Shown: positions 38,201-47,736 of the stretch, one piece after another
How positions within the stretch are numbered: the stretch's first letter is position 1
Layout of the letters: each line of letters starts with the position of its first letter
Source of the DNA: Drosophila miranda
Taxonomy: Eukaryota; Arthropoda; Insecta; Diptera; Drosophilidae
DNA length: 64,000 nucleotides
Direction: 5' to 3'
Assembly: GCF_003369915.1 (NCBI RefSeq)
Contig: NC_046676.1
Location: 4,402,001 to 4,466,000 of the forward strand
Program-made: the position numbers and the translations under genes
Notes under the pieces: model-generated
Told to the model about the DNA's origin: nothing
Databases searched by the model: none
What the model saw: only the letters and a program-made list of their open reading frames with translations

Positions 38201-39872
38201 ACGATGCTCAGTCAGTATGGCTCTCCTCCGCCAGAAGGCGCTAACATTGAACGAAAAATAGCGTGTGCGAGAGTGACAGAAAATCAGTCAGAACGTGTAG
38301 GGCGCTGCGTAGCCAGCGATCCGGTCTGATCCAGATTCGGCAGTCTGGTAGATATGGTCATTCTCAATGATTAGTTTGAGGTGGGGCAAAATACACTTGT
38401 GCAGGGGCGATATCACAGGAGTGTGGATACAAAATTAGGTTGCTTTAGCTCTTATAGTCTTTGAGCACTGCGCGCTCATATGGACGGCCAGACATACATG
38501 GCTATACATCGGCTATTGATGCTGATCAAGAATATATGTACTTCATGGGGTCGGACTTCCATCTGGACTTTCGCCAAAAATCGAATATACCCATATACTC
38601 ATATTAGTATCGGATAAATTAAAACAGGGGAGCCCTTCTTTCTGTAGGCCCCTGTAGATTGAGGACGTTTGATACCGAATGAAAAAATTACGAATCTTTA
38701 AATAAAGTAGATTTGATTGCATAGCCGAAATGCCAGCACAACATTCAACTTAATGTGTATATACCTGAAAAGAGCCTCAATGCAAACCCCAATATTGCTG
38801 AAAGCCAGCAAAAGTATGAGAATTCTTCGATGTGGGAGTGTGTTTGGTAGCCTTGGAATGAATGGCAACTGCGGCTGATTGAGTCTATGATGGCCCTTCG
38901 TGAGTAGTGGCAATCAAAGGAAGCCCCAGGCAAAAGTGCGAACAAGAAATCCCGACAGTAGTCATCCTGGCAGCCCATGCACGTACCCGGCCGCAACATT
39001 AAACATTTACATAAGTATACGAGTATATGTATGTTTATACGGGAATGTGGGATTGCCGCCTGCGACAATCAAGCAGGAAAGTGGAGGAGACAAATGGCAG
39101 TTCGGCAAACCCACGGACGAACAGGCTGACGGACGGATGTCTGCTACTTGACAGGCGAAATGAATATTGAGCCCAGCATAGGCAAGGCGGAAGAGTGGAT
39201 AGATAGGAATAAAAGAACATATACAAAATTGTATTATAGTAGGTATATTGTATTAGGACCATCTGCTAGCTGTGGAGAAACTTTAATAAGGACAACTGCG
39301 AAATGGTCACGAGAAACCTAACCTCTACTTCTGCGTCTGCTCTCTTTTTCTGTCCTTGCAGGGTCTGTGTGTGGCCACACTCTTCTGTTTCTTCAACGGC
39401 GAGGTGATTGCCCAGGTTAAGCGCAAGTGGCGGATGCTGTGCTTCAGCAATCGGCCGCGGACCAACTCCTACACAGCCACTCAGGTCTCGGTAAGATTTA
39501 TATTAAAAGCTTGTCACGCTTTTTCTACCCCATCCAGCCTCAGCCTCAACCTGAACCCCAAACCTTTTATATTAATTTAGTCCCACGGGTTACGGCGCGT
39601 ATGAGTAATGCACACACACACACACACACACAGACAGAAAAAATACTGACAACTCACTTCACTCACCTGCAGAAAATTGGCTTAACATTTGAACAATGCT
39701 AAATAATCGCATGCAAAAGATACAAAGTTAAAGATAAAGATACAGAAACTGAAACTCAAACCAAACGCACCGTTGCCACCACCTGCCAACCACCATGATA
39801 GCAAATTCTCAGTTCTTTTGATTGTAGTTCGTGCGCAGCGGACCGCCCCTGCCCGGCGAGGAGAAGGTATGA
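29217..39872 (+). CDS. hec: Class B (secretin-type) neuropeptide GPCR, hector (10 exons, 445 aa to first stop)
   Basis: Exons: 29217-29373, 29460-29612, 31989-32095, 32184-32275, 33964-34090, 34148-34374, 34500-34676, 35029-35152, 39362-39490, 39828-39872. All junctions have GT/AG and phases agree (1338 bases). The ectodomain has the six-Cys hormone-receptor fold, with [23 protein letters not shown] and glycosylation sites NKT and NYT. Seven membrane segments follow (TM1 from [10 protein letters not shown] to TM7 around [16 protein letters not shown], then the family's NGEV). It belongs to the calcitonin/DH31-like receptor branch; I recognise hector, a receptor tied to male courtship in D. 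melanogaster. It should couple through Gs at the neuronal membrane. Start chosen at 29217 because an acceptor (TTTTCAG, ends 29189) precedes it; an in-frame ATG at 29112 is possible. No obvious signal peptide. The frame stays open past the TGA at 39870-39872. Confidence 0.85.
29613..31988 (+). other. hec intron 2
   Basis: Bounded by CAC|GTAAGT and CACAG|GA, which restore the codon for Arg in FDPTRY. Nothing coding seen inside; frames such as 29654-30139 and 30780-31145 lack any domain. A GAGC-rich cluster lies near 31035-31100. Confidence 0.75.
32276..33963 (+). other. hec intron 4
   Basis: Separates TM1 from TM2. It holds a (CT)n-rich tract at 32614-32657 and GATA-type tandem sequence near 32780-32810. 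No exon recognised. Confidence 0.75.
32614..32657 (+). repeat. (CT)n-rich microsatellite in hec intron 4
   Basis: Nearly uninterrupted CT dinucleotides with a few CA/TT changes. On the other strand it is a (GA)n stretch of the kind bound by GAGA factor. Confidence 0.85.
35153..39361 (+). other. hec intron 8 (4.2 kb)
   Basis: Splits TM7: FTASFQ ends exon 8 and GLCVATLF opens exon 9. It contains the deleted DINE-1-like copy at 38191-38616 and otherwise AT-rich DNA with no supported exon. Confidence 0.75.
38191..38616 (+). mobile_element. DINE-1-like element, internally deleted copy B
   Basis: Begins ACGAGGGGGAACG and ends with an altered form of the AGTATCGGGTATA end. It keeps the TCAGTATGGCTCTCCTCC block, one module remnant and the GCTATTGATGCTGATCAAG block. 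The hairpin, two of the three modules and nearly all of the (GTCY)n stretch are missing. It is more diverged than the copies at 19524, 52813 and 58339, so older. Confidence 0.75.
39491..39827 (+). other. hec intron 9
   Basis: Bounded by GTCTCG|GTAAGA and ATTGTAG|TTC. Contains a (CA)11 microsatellite at 39611-39632. Phase 0 on both sides. Confidence 0.75.
39611..39632 (+). repeat. (CA)11 microsatellite
   Basis: Eleven exact CA dinucleotides inside the last hec intron. Confidence 0.95.
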
Positions 39873-40298
39873 CTAAAGGACCTGTCGGCCAAGCGACGAG
39901 CCTCCTCGGCACCACACCACCAGAACCAGAACCAACACCAGCCGCAGGACCAGAGAGCCCGCAGCCAGAGCATGACGGGTAGCCAGAGCCTCCTCGAGAG
40001 CTGGCGCAACAAAATCCCCTTCCGACACCGCCGACAAACCATTGACAACTCGCGCCAACAGCAGCCCCTAATGGAGGAGCGGGATCCAGCGTCCTGTCTG
40101 ACTGTGGGAGCCGCGGAAGCAGTGCTCGTGGCAGGCGGCGAGGCAGCTGTCGCCGGCAGAAAGCCGACACTGATGACGACCATAGCGGAAGATGCAGCGG
40201 AGAGACCAGCCGGAGAGCCCCATGCGAATGCCAGGGGCATTGTCATTGTCCGAATGGAGAGAGCAGGCCATCAGCAGATAGCCGATGAGGCGCTTTAA
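39873..40298 (+). CDS. hec: hec in-frame C-terminal extension after TGA-CTA (putative stop readthrough, 141 codons)
   Basis: The first hec stop, TGA at 39870-39872, is followed by CTA, the best known readthrough context in animals and viruses. The same frame then stays open for 141 codons to TAA at 40296-40298. Codons are mostly G/C-ending, like the receptor exons and unlike the AT-rich surroundings. The predicted tail starts LKDLSAKRRASS, is basic and Gln/His-rich, then Ala/Glu-rich, and would be cytosolic, extending the receptor to 587 aa. There is no plausible intron: only 12 bases separate the possible GTATGA donor from the next AG. Alternatives: a downstream splice not visible here, a sequencing error, or a recently decayed end. 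Not checked against known readthrough lists. Confidence 0.6.
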   Translation, partial: LKDLSAKRRASSAPHHQNQNQHQPQDQRARSQSMTGSQSLLESWRNKIPFRHRRQTIDNSRQQQPLMEERDPASCLTVGAAEAVLVAGGEAAVAGRKPTLMTTIAEDAAERPAGEPHANARGIVIVRMERAGHQQIADEAL

Positions 40299-40433
40299 GT
40301 GAATCAACCCAACCCCCACCCCCCACCACCGTGCAGGTCACACAACATCTCATAGTTTTAAGCAGCTGAAACTAAACCAAATCATCAATATGACTACCGC
40401 TAATCAAGTAATGAACATGGCAGGCATGGCTGA

Positions 40434-40439
40434 AATAAA
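40434..40439 (+). terminator. Proximal hec polyadenylation signal candidate
   Basis: AATAAA about 136 bases past the TAA of the extended frame. A second AATAAA lies at 40815-40820, so two 3' UTR lengths are possible. Confidence 0.45.
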
Positions 40440-40814
40440 TTTCGCCTGCGGGCAAGTGCAACCCACCAACTATCAAGAACTATCATCCCAAGTACCCAAG
40501 TACCCAAGTACCTCAGTTAAGTTTTCATAGTCTCTCCCCAAATTTTTACTTGGGCTATACCCTCCGTTCGTGGGAAGAAGAGAAATTGATTTCAGCGATG
40601 GTCGGGCGATGGAAATATCCATTTATGATAGCATATGTTATTTATTGTACGAGTATTTATGAATGTTAGAATTTACGTGGATATCAAATATCATTGTTGT
40701 CTTAAGTGTTAAGTGTTAGGTGTACATCCCCCAGTCCCCTTACGCCTCTCTCTGTGGTAAGCTGAGCTTTCTGGCAATCGCTTTTAGTGTGCTATGTACG
40801 AAATAACTAAATGG

Positions 40815-40820
40815 AATAAA
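40815..40820 (+). terminator. Distal hec polyadenylation signal candidate
   Basis: AATAAA about 520 bases past the TAA, followed by TTTTAATTATGTGT, a U/GU-rich stretch typical just after a cleavage site. Confidence 0.5.
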
Positions 40821-43388
40821 ATTTTAATTATGTGTATCTATGCCAAAAACCGACGTACGTTTTTCTGTACCATCTCTTATTTAGCCAATTAGTGAACTTT
40901 TGACTTTCTTTAATGAATCCCCCGAACCAACAACAGCCACAATAAAGAGCAGAATATAATGCTTATTTAATGAATGCCATTTGAAGTGGGTCATTTGTTC
41001 CTCCCCGCCACTGTCCATGCCCCACCCAAGTCCACTGATCGAGGGCCAGGCTGTCACTCTGGACAGCACTAGGAGAGCACTAGGAACCCATGCGACGACA
41101 TGTTTATTGACGTGTATCAAAAATTCCTGGGTATCAAAGTCCAGAGTTGAGGTAAGTACAGTCTCCAGGATATTCGAATATTACAAAAAATAGTGTAATG
41201 TTGCCCATAGAATTTATCAAAACCAAAGAGTTAGAATAAATCCTATTTTCGGTAGAATACACCCTAAAACTCACACTGATTCTTGCGCTACAATGAGGGA
41301 CAGAGGGAAATAAGAGCTTTGATAAAAGTTCAGCTGTGTGGGCGGCTCAAAACCATTGTTAACTGCCTCCGTATCGTACTTACCAAAAAACGAGAGCGAA
41401 ATATTTGGTCCGGAGAAGATTCGTAGTCACGGGCGAGAGCACAGATCGCGCAGAAAATCTGTGATCTGATTTGATCTTTCGCTGTTAGCTCGCTGCTAAA
41501 TTAACATGGCTCAGCAACGACATCAGAGAATTCTTTCTTTCGCTGTTAGCTATCTACCAAATCTGCAGAGATCTGCATTTGCCAGTTTTCCCTTTGCACT
41601 TTCCGTGCCTCAAATCGAGCAAACGAAATAAAAATAACTAAAAAAGATTACATCATTTAAATGATGATGATGTATTTGTGGTAAAAAATGAAAAGATATT
41701 CTTTCCAAGTTTCAGATGGTATCTTTACGATGGCCGGCTTTCATCCCTAGCACTTTAAGTGCGCCAGAGCTGACCCACTCCCACCACACAGTGCCCCAGT
41801 GCAAACACGAATTTCCAATGCCGCAGGTCGGTCCCTGTCCCACTGCGCTGCTGTCAACATTTGTTGACATTTATTGAGAACTATCCGTTGCGGTGTGGCT
41901 CCTGTTTGTCCATTTCCTGTTGCCGTTATTGTGCTGTGTCTGTGTGTGTGTTTGTGTGTGTGTGTGCGAGTTTGTGGCTTTTCATGGCGTCACTGCAAGT
42001 GGCAGACAGTTGGCTGAACGCGAATGCCGAGTCGGAGAGTGTGCTCCGAGCTTGGTTTTTTTTTTTTTCCTGCCGTGTAAAGTTGGTGTGTTAAGTGGCA
42101 TTTTATTGCCGCTTCACGGCTGTATCACGTCCAGGTACAAGTGAGCACTCACCTCACTCATTATTCGGAGATTATTCGCGCTCTCAAAAGCACAGAAAAC
42201 ATGAAGTTGCTCTCTGCTTTGCTCTGCTCTGCTCATTCGAACATTGCGCTGGAGTTACTCCATTCTCCATTATCAAAGGAGGCGGCAGCAACAGGCAAAT
42301 AAATGAGATGTTTAATTTGTGTGTCAGCTGTGTTTCTGCGTAATTTAAGTGCTGACAGCTTTGGAAGTGCATTTCTCAGAAGGCAAACATTTGCGCAAAG
42401 AGCAGAAGCAACACATTACACGAGTGCATACATATACATAAGAGTGTGGCCCAGCAAAGGACACTTGAGTCCCTTAAGCTATGGACGGTATGGAAAGCTT
42501 TACAAGCTATTGAAATTTGCGAGCATTTTTTAACTTTTGGATGAAAGTGATGCTCAAAACTTTGCTTTTGAACTTATAAACCCCAACAGAAAACGAAACA
42601 CTCAGTTTTATCATACCATATCAATTACGCTGGATGTTGGTGAATCGAGAGAATAGTTTCACGTGCTTGTAAGTTGTCAAAAATCACTCAGTTTGAATCT
42701 CATTTAAATACCTACATACCTACATTTTACCGAATAGATTTACTTAATGTTATTGTTAGCCGTGACAAAAAGTAGCAAGAACTCTTCAGTCGACATGTTG
42801 TTAATGTTAAATTCCCTTCCAAGAATGAAAACTTCTTAATAGATTAAAATGTCTTTACTAGCAAAAAAAAACCTTACAGAAATATGGGAAAATATTAAAC
42901 AAAGTTGAGTAAAGCAAAGGCATTGTCTGTGCCCCGAGTGGCAAGACGACGCACACGTTTAGATGTTTGAGGGATAAGTGCTTCTGGCTCTAATGTACAA
43001 AAGCAGATGGCCAGAATATTGCACGAGCTTGGCCAAGATAAAAGCCACCTGAGTGGAACAGGAGTACAAGCAGGAGTGAAAATATCATTTGCTTTTGCCT
43101 TCAACTTCGCTTGTGCTTGGCAGTGATTTTTTGGCATCAGGGAGTGCACTTTAATTACTAAATCGACAGGGCGGCAGGCAGTGTGTGGCAGGAGCGAATA
43201 AGTTTGCATACAGTTGTTGCACATACGCCCTGGTGTGTGTGAGTGGCTGGTAATTGCTGCCAGAGTCAGGGCTGCTGTTGTTGTTGCATAATGAACTCAA
43301 TTAAAAGTTGGTTGCCTCCCTTCCCCTCTGCACCAATCTCTCCGCCTTTTGAACTTCTATATAAGTCGGGATCTTTTTCAAAGCTGGA
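40821..43388. other. Intergenic region between hec and the PDZ gene
   Basis: No gene seen. It has a (TG)n tract at 41941-41966 and a local repeat of TTTCGCTGTTAGCT near 41474 and 41537. hec and the PDZ gene are convergent, so this holds both 3' ends. No AATAAA was found close after the long-form stop of the PDZ gene at 43389. Confidence 0.5.
41941..41966 (+). repeat. (TG)n microsatellite
   Basis: About thirteen TG units with one TTTG interruption. Confidence 0.9.
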
Positions 43389-46300
43389 CTACTGCTTCTT
43401 CGCCTTGAGGAGCAGTTGCATTCGTTGTCCGACCAGTCCCAGCGGCTTGCGGGGCACCAAATGGCATGTGGATTGCCTGGAAAGACATACAGAGTACATA
43501 GTGGACGAGGTATATTAGGGGTGAAGAAGTCAACTCACTTGTAAATGATTCTCTCACGGTCTGCCCAGGGCCAAGAGCGCTCCAGCTTGTCCAGTTTAAA
43601 CAGCAACTGTGTGAAAGGAATCAGTCATTAAGCTTTGGCACATTAGCGTTGGCACTGATGATTGGCATTACCTTTTGTGTCTGCCCCTCGGCCGACTCCT
43701 GTGGCGGTGCCTGAGGTGTGGGTGTGGCAGGACGCACCTTTGAAGTGTCTGCCATAGATTTCTGCTCTTCCTTCTGCAGCGGCTGCTGCTGCGGGCTCAG
43801 CGTCAGTTCGGCATCCGTTTCAGCCTCATCATCATTGATACGCAGCTTGGGTATGTTGCGGAGATTCCATGTGTAAGTGGTGCTCAAAAAGTCGCCGCCG
43901 TCGTCGGTTTCGGAACTGCTGGAGGGATAGGAGGTGGCGTCTTCGACTGACGCTGCAGGCAGCTTCATAAAGAACACCGCATTCCCAGTCGCGCCCCCAT
44001 CATCCTCCGACTCCGCCTCTGAGTCATCGCTGGCATCGCTTCCCTCATTTGCCGGGTAATTGGCTTCCGATGCATAATCCGATTCCGGGGTGACATCCTT
44101 CAGCAGCTTTGATTGCTTCAAACCGTCCTGTACCTGTACCAAATCATCCTCATCACTGTCAACACTGTGAGTGTCAGTGTCAATGTCAGTGTCACCCAGC
44201 ACGTCCTCGTCTCCGCCATCCCTCAGCTCGTAGTCAAGAGCATCCTCATCGTAGGAGCACTTTCGCTGTATATAGGCCGCGGCCTGTGCCTGGGCCTCCT
44301 CCTCGCTCATTCTGCCAAAGCTCTGAGATACCGTGGCCAGGGTGGAGGACAAAATTTTGGGTATTTCGGCAATCGCCGAGAGCTTCCGCTGCATCTCCAG
44401 CAGGCGCATCTCAATGGAGCTGGCCAGAATTCGTCCTGCACGGAATCCATCAGAAAGGGCAGGATCTTTACTCGATTAACTCTGGGCTTTGTTGGGGTTG
44501 GGAGTTTTATTCAATCGACAAGCACAGAGGCACACACAAAAAATATATTCCAAATTATGTACATGATAGATAGGATACAGGACAAGGGGTCTAGGGGGAC
44601 TGTAGCCGGAGCTTCTTCACTTGGCCCTGGATGCAGTGGGCAGGGCCAGCAGCATATTTTCGATGGTGCTGCTGCGTAACTCCCGATTGTCACCGACCTC
44701 CGAAAAGAAGCGCCGAATGTTCCGCATGATGCGGTGATGGGGCAACTCCTGCCAGAAAAAACGGTGGTTCGATTGGGAATCGCGGGGGAGTGCAAACAGG
44801 AGACAGGAGAGAAAACAGATAGAATGGGTTAGTTTCGCTTTGCAAATGTTGTTGGCATGCAATTATGTGGGCGTTGATTCACCTGCTCCTCCTCGTCCGA
44901 GGACTCGTCCTCGCTAAGTTCAATCACCACCTCGTTGCCCTCGTCATCAAGCTCCGTTTTGGTTTTCTTTTTCTTGGGCTTTGGCGGCTCGGGCGGGTCT
45001 TGCCACATGATCGGATGCCAACAACGTGAGCCAAGCAGGGGGGTTGGGTGGAAGTCTACAAAAATATAGATACAAATCCAAGTGAGTACCGAGAAGTGTA
45101 ATGGGACTGGGGCTGGAGCTGGACCTGGATGTGGGTACTCGTTAGGTGGGAGGTCATGCGATGGAGACAGACCAGAGAAAACACTCACCACTGGGCGGCG
45201 GCATCGGCTTTGGCACTCGCATCACAATCGACTTCTCTTCGCCGGCCTCAAACTGCCCCAGTTGATCGTCCTCCTCCATGCTGTGAGGAAACATACATAC
45301 ATATGTATTTTTGTCATTACATAACGTTAAAGAGCCCAAAAGTGTCTCAGACGCAGGCATAACACACACAGATAGATGGGCATCTGGGGCAACCTACTTG
45401 CGCAGCACGAAATGTATCTTCTTGGGCGAGGCGTTGATTTTCTCGTGTGCCTGGGTCAGCGTCAGCTGCGTGGCGTCCTCTTCGTTTATCTCGAGTATAA
45501 TATCGCCCAGACGTATGCCCGCCTTGTCAGCCAGACCATCGGGTGTAACCTGCGAAGTCGGGTTAAGGATTGATAATGAAACTGTCCAAAAGTCCCTTCA
45601 CATTCCGCTGACCACATGAAACACACACTTAAACCGTGCGATACGACTGTCGGGGCGCAATTGACCAGAATACTGCGTATCTCTGGTTTAGGTTGGGCAG
45701 ATATACACGATATTAGAACGACAGATGCAAATGACATGTACAAACTACTATACACACTCGTATGTTTATGAAATGTCTGCTCTCAAAAAGCAACACCCAG
45801 ACAAAGAAAGGAAATCGAAAGCAAAGCAAAAACGATGCGCCTCTTGAGGATATAACTTATTCGACTTGGGGAGTACCATGGGCAAATTTCTGCATTAGAT
45901 TACCAACTCTAGAAAATACATGTTGCATGTTTTGGGAATATCTTACGAATTTGAATAGTTTGCACATGGATATTGCAAACTTTGAGACCACAAAACTAAA
46001 TGGAACATTCGTTTATTTTGATATTAAAATATTTTTTTCCGACGAATCTGCTATTGTAATGTGTTTGTTTTACTCCTTCCTAGAAAAAATATAATATACA
46101 GTACTAACTCCAATCTTAATGTTTATGTTCTATGTATTATGTATTTTTAGGTACAATATGCATTAATATACATGTTATACGATTTACTTATTTTTTTATT
46201 AATTAATTTAAAATTTCAACTTTTTCATTCATATGAAACGGTTTTTTTTGATCATCCTAACTACATTTTCCTTTGACTTTTCTATAAGTTGCTCAAACAG

Positions 46301-47736
46301 TAACAGCAAACAACATAATTCTATTTTTTTTTTTTTTCTTTCTCTGATAATATTTTATATTCACACACAAAACTTCACAAAAAAAAGAAGTCTAGTTTTT
46401 TTATTTTTTAATTAAATTTTATGTTATTATATTGACGTTTGTTCTATATTTTTTCATTATATTTTTTCCTTTAGTTTTCCTATGAGGAAATCTTTAGTGT
46501 AGGACTATGGAACAAGTAACACACTTCCCAAATGGTTCAGCATACCCTCCCACTTGCTGGCCCATTTTTAAAATGTTTTTCAAACAAAACAAAAAAATTA
46601 TATTTCTTCTTTTAAGCCAAACGCGAAACGTCAAAAGTAAAATGTGGCAATACAAATAGTTTTGTTGGGCTATCTACAGTACAGTGCGTTTCATAGCTGT
46701 AGGATAAACAATGCAATATTCGAAATAAATCATAAGAGAAGACAGCAGTCGGTGAATGTATTTGTATATATCTCAGATACAAAACTTTTTTAATTGATTT
46801 ATTGGACTGAAGCGCAATTCACATACTTATGTTCATGCATGCAATATGTAGAATAATAGGCGCCTTTTGTTAACCCAAATATTGTACATTCACTTGACTC
46901 AAGTGAGCCAAAAAGAGGCGGCGTGGCGGCCCCGAACGTCATGGCACGGCATCCGCTGCAGATGCCCCCAAAACACAGATCGAACGTGGAACGCGGGGAG
47001 AAACAATAAAATGTGCCTTTCTTTTAGGCGGCAGCCATCCAATTTACGTTGGAAGTGACTTCGTCATGGCTTAATTTGAATCAAATTTCGACTTCGAGTT
47101 TCGGTTCTTGGCACTCGACCAAAAAATATCGACAACAACAATGAAAGCTATCTTCGAATGAACGAAGTCATTGATACCCTTGCCAATCGCTCGTTCCTAC
47201 TGAATCCACATGTTATCTGAGCTATAAAGAAATAATATATGGAACTAAAGCATTCTGAATTTTGGTTAGAGCAAAATTACTGTGCCTGCAAGGACTGACT
47301 TATTGCTGCGATTTTGAAGGCTCCAAATGAAATGTATTCAAAACTGACGGACTAGTTTTCATGTCGACTCCGCTCTCTTCTCTGTTTTGTGAGCATTTGG
47401 CGAAAATCATAATACCCTCTGCAAAGGGTACTCGTGTAATAACAGACCCGCAATTGCAGCTGTTGCAGAACTATCAAGAGGCAGATGGTAGGACTCCCAG
47501 ACTGTGCCCATCCTCTGTGACCCACTCACCTGGAAGACTGTTAGCGGCATGTGAAACTCGGCGCCGCCGGTTACCAGGAAACCCCATTTGGTGTCGTCCT
47601 TGGAGGCATACGCATCCGAATCGACATCGAAGGCGGGAAAGGCATCTGTGTCGCCGATGCCGCAGGACATCTTGATAATGGGCGCATTCTTCTTTGTCTC
47701 CGGCGTCGACCACTGGAGACCCAGTTGCTCCGGCAT
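43389..47736 (-). CDS. Zasp/ALP-Enigma-type PDZ protein, long form (6 exons, 456 aa)
   Basis: Minus-strand exons: 47736-47530, 45549-45398, 45280-45189, 44435-43672, 43606-43539 and 43476-43389; 1371 bases, all phases agree. Residues about 50-125 are a PDZ domain of the ALP/Enigma class (WGFLVTGGAEFHMPLTVFQV, then DKAGIRLGDIILEIN and LTLTQAHEKI). Next is a short linker with the repeated Pro motif RVPKPMPPP. The 764-base exon opens with a helical segment (SSIEMRLLEMQRKL..IAEIPKIL), then runs into a long acidic Asp/Ser/Glu-rich part; the end is basic (LLLKAKKQ). Such proteins anchor alpha-actinin and actin at muscle Z-discs. It reminds me most of Zasp66, but orthologue versus paralogue cannot be settled here, so no symbol is given. 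No LIM domain is present. Confidence 0.75.
44506..44511 (-). terminator. Polyadenylation signal of the PDZ gene short form
   Basis: Plus strand TTTATT (AATAAA on the minus strand), about 105 bases past the short-form TGA and about 70 bases before the acceptor of the next long-form exon at 44435. It is therefore an internal signal that must be ignored in long-form transcripts. Confidence 0.65.
44617..47736 (-). CDS. Same PDZ gene, short form with alternative 3' exons (251 aa)
   Basis: Shares exons 47736-47530, 45549-45398 and 45280-45189, then uses 45055-44883 and 44748-44617 (756 bases, TGA at 44617-44619). The fourth exon carries HPTPLLGS and WHPIMW followed by a Lys-rich and an acidic segment. 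The fifth is helical (HHRIMRNIRRFFSEV). It ends before its own AATAAA at 44506-44511. The long form must skip both of these exons, because the 44435 exon only continues the frame from phase 1 (the end of exon 3), not from phase 0 (the end of exon 4). The two ends are thus mutually exclusive choices of terminal exons. Confidence 0.68.
45550..47529 (-). other. Intron 1 of the PDZ gene
   Basis: Splits the PDZ domain directly after TVFQ. AT-rich, with T-rich runs near 46240-46450. No exon or other gene recognised. Confidence 0.7.

Noticed and set aside
39867..39878. Removal of the hec TGA as a tiny intron (GTATGACTAAAG)
   Set aside because: Twelve bases is far below the minimum Drosophila intron length, and the putative acceptor has no pyrimidine tract or branch site.
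39682..40246. Long minus-strand frames of 145 and 162 codons over the hec tail
   Set aside because: Shadows of the GC3-rich plus-strand hec extension; Gly/Ser/Arg-rich without motifs.
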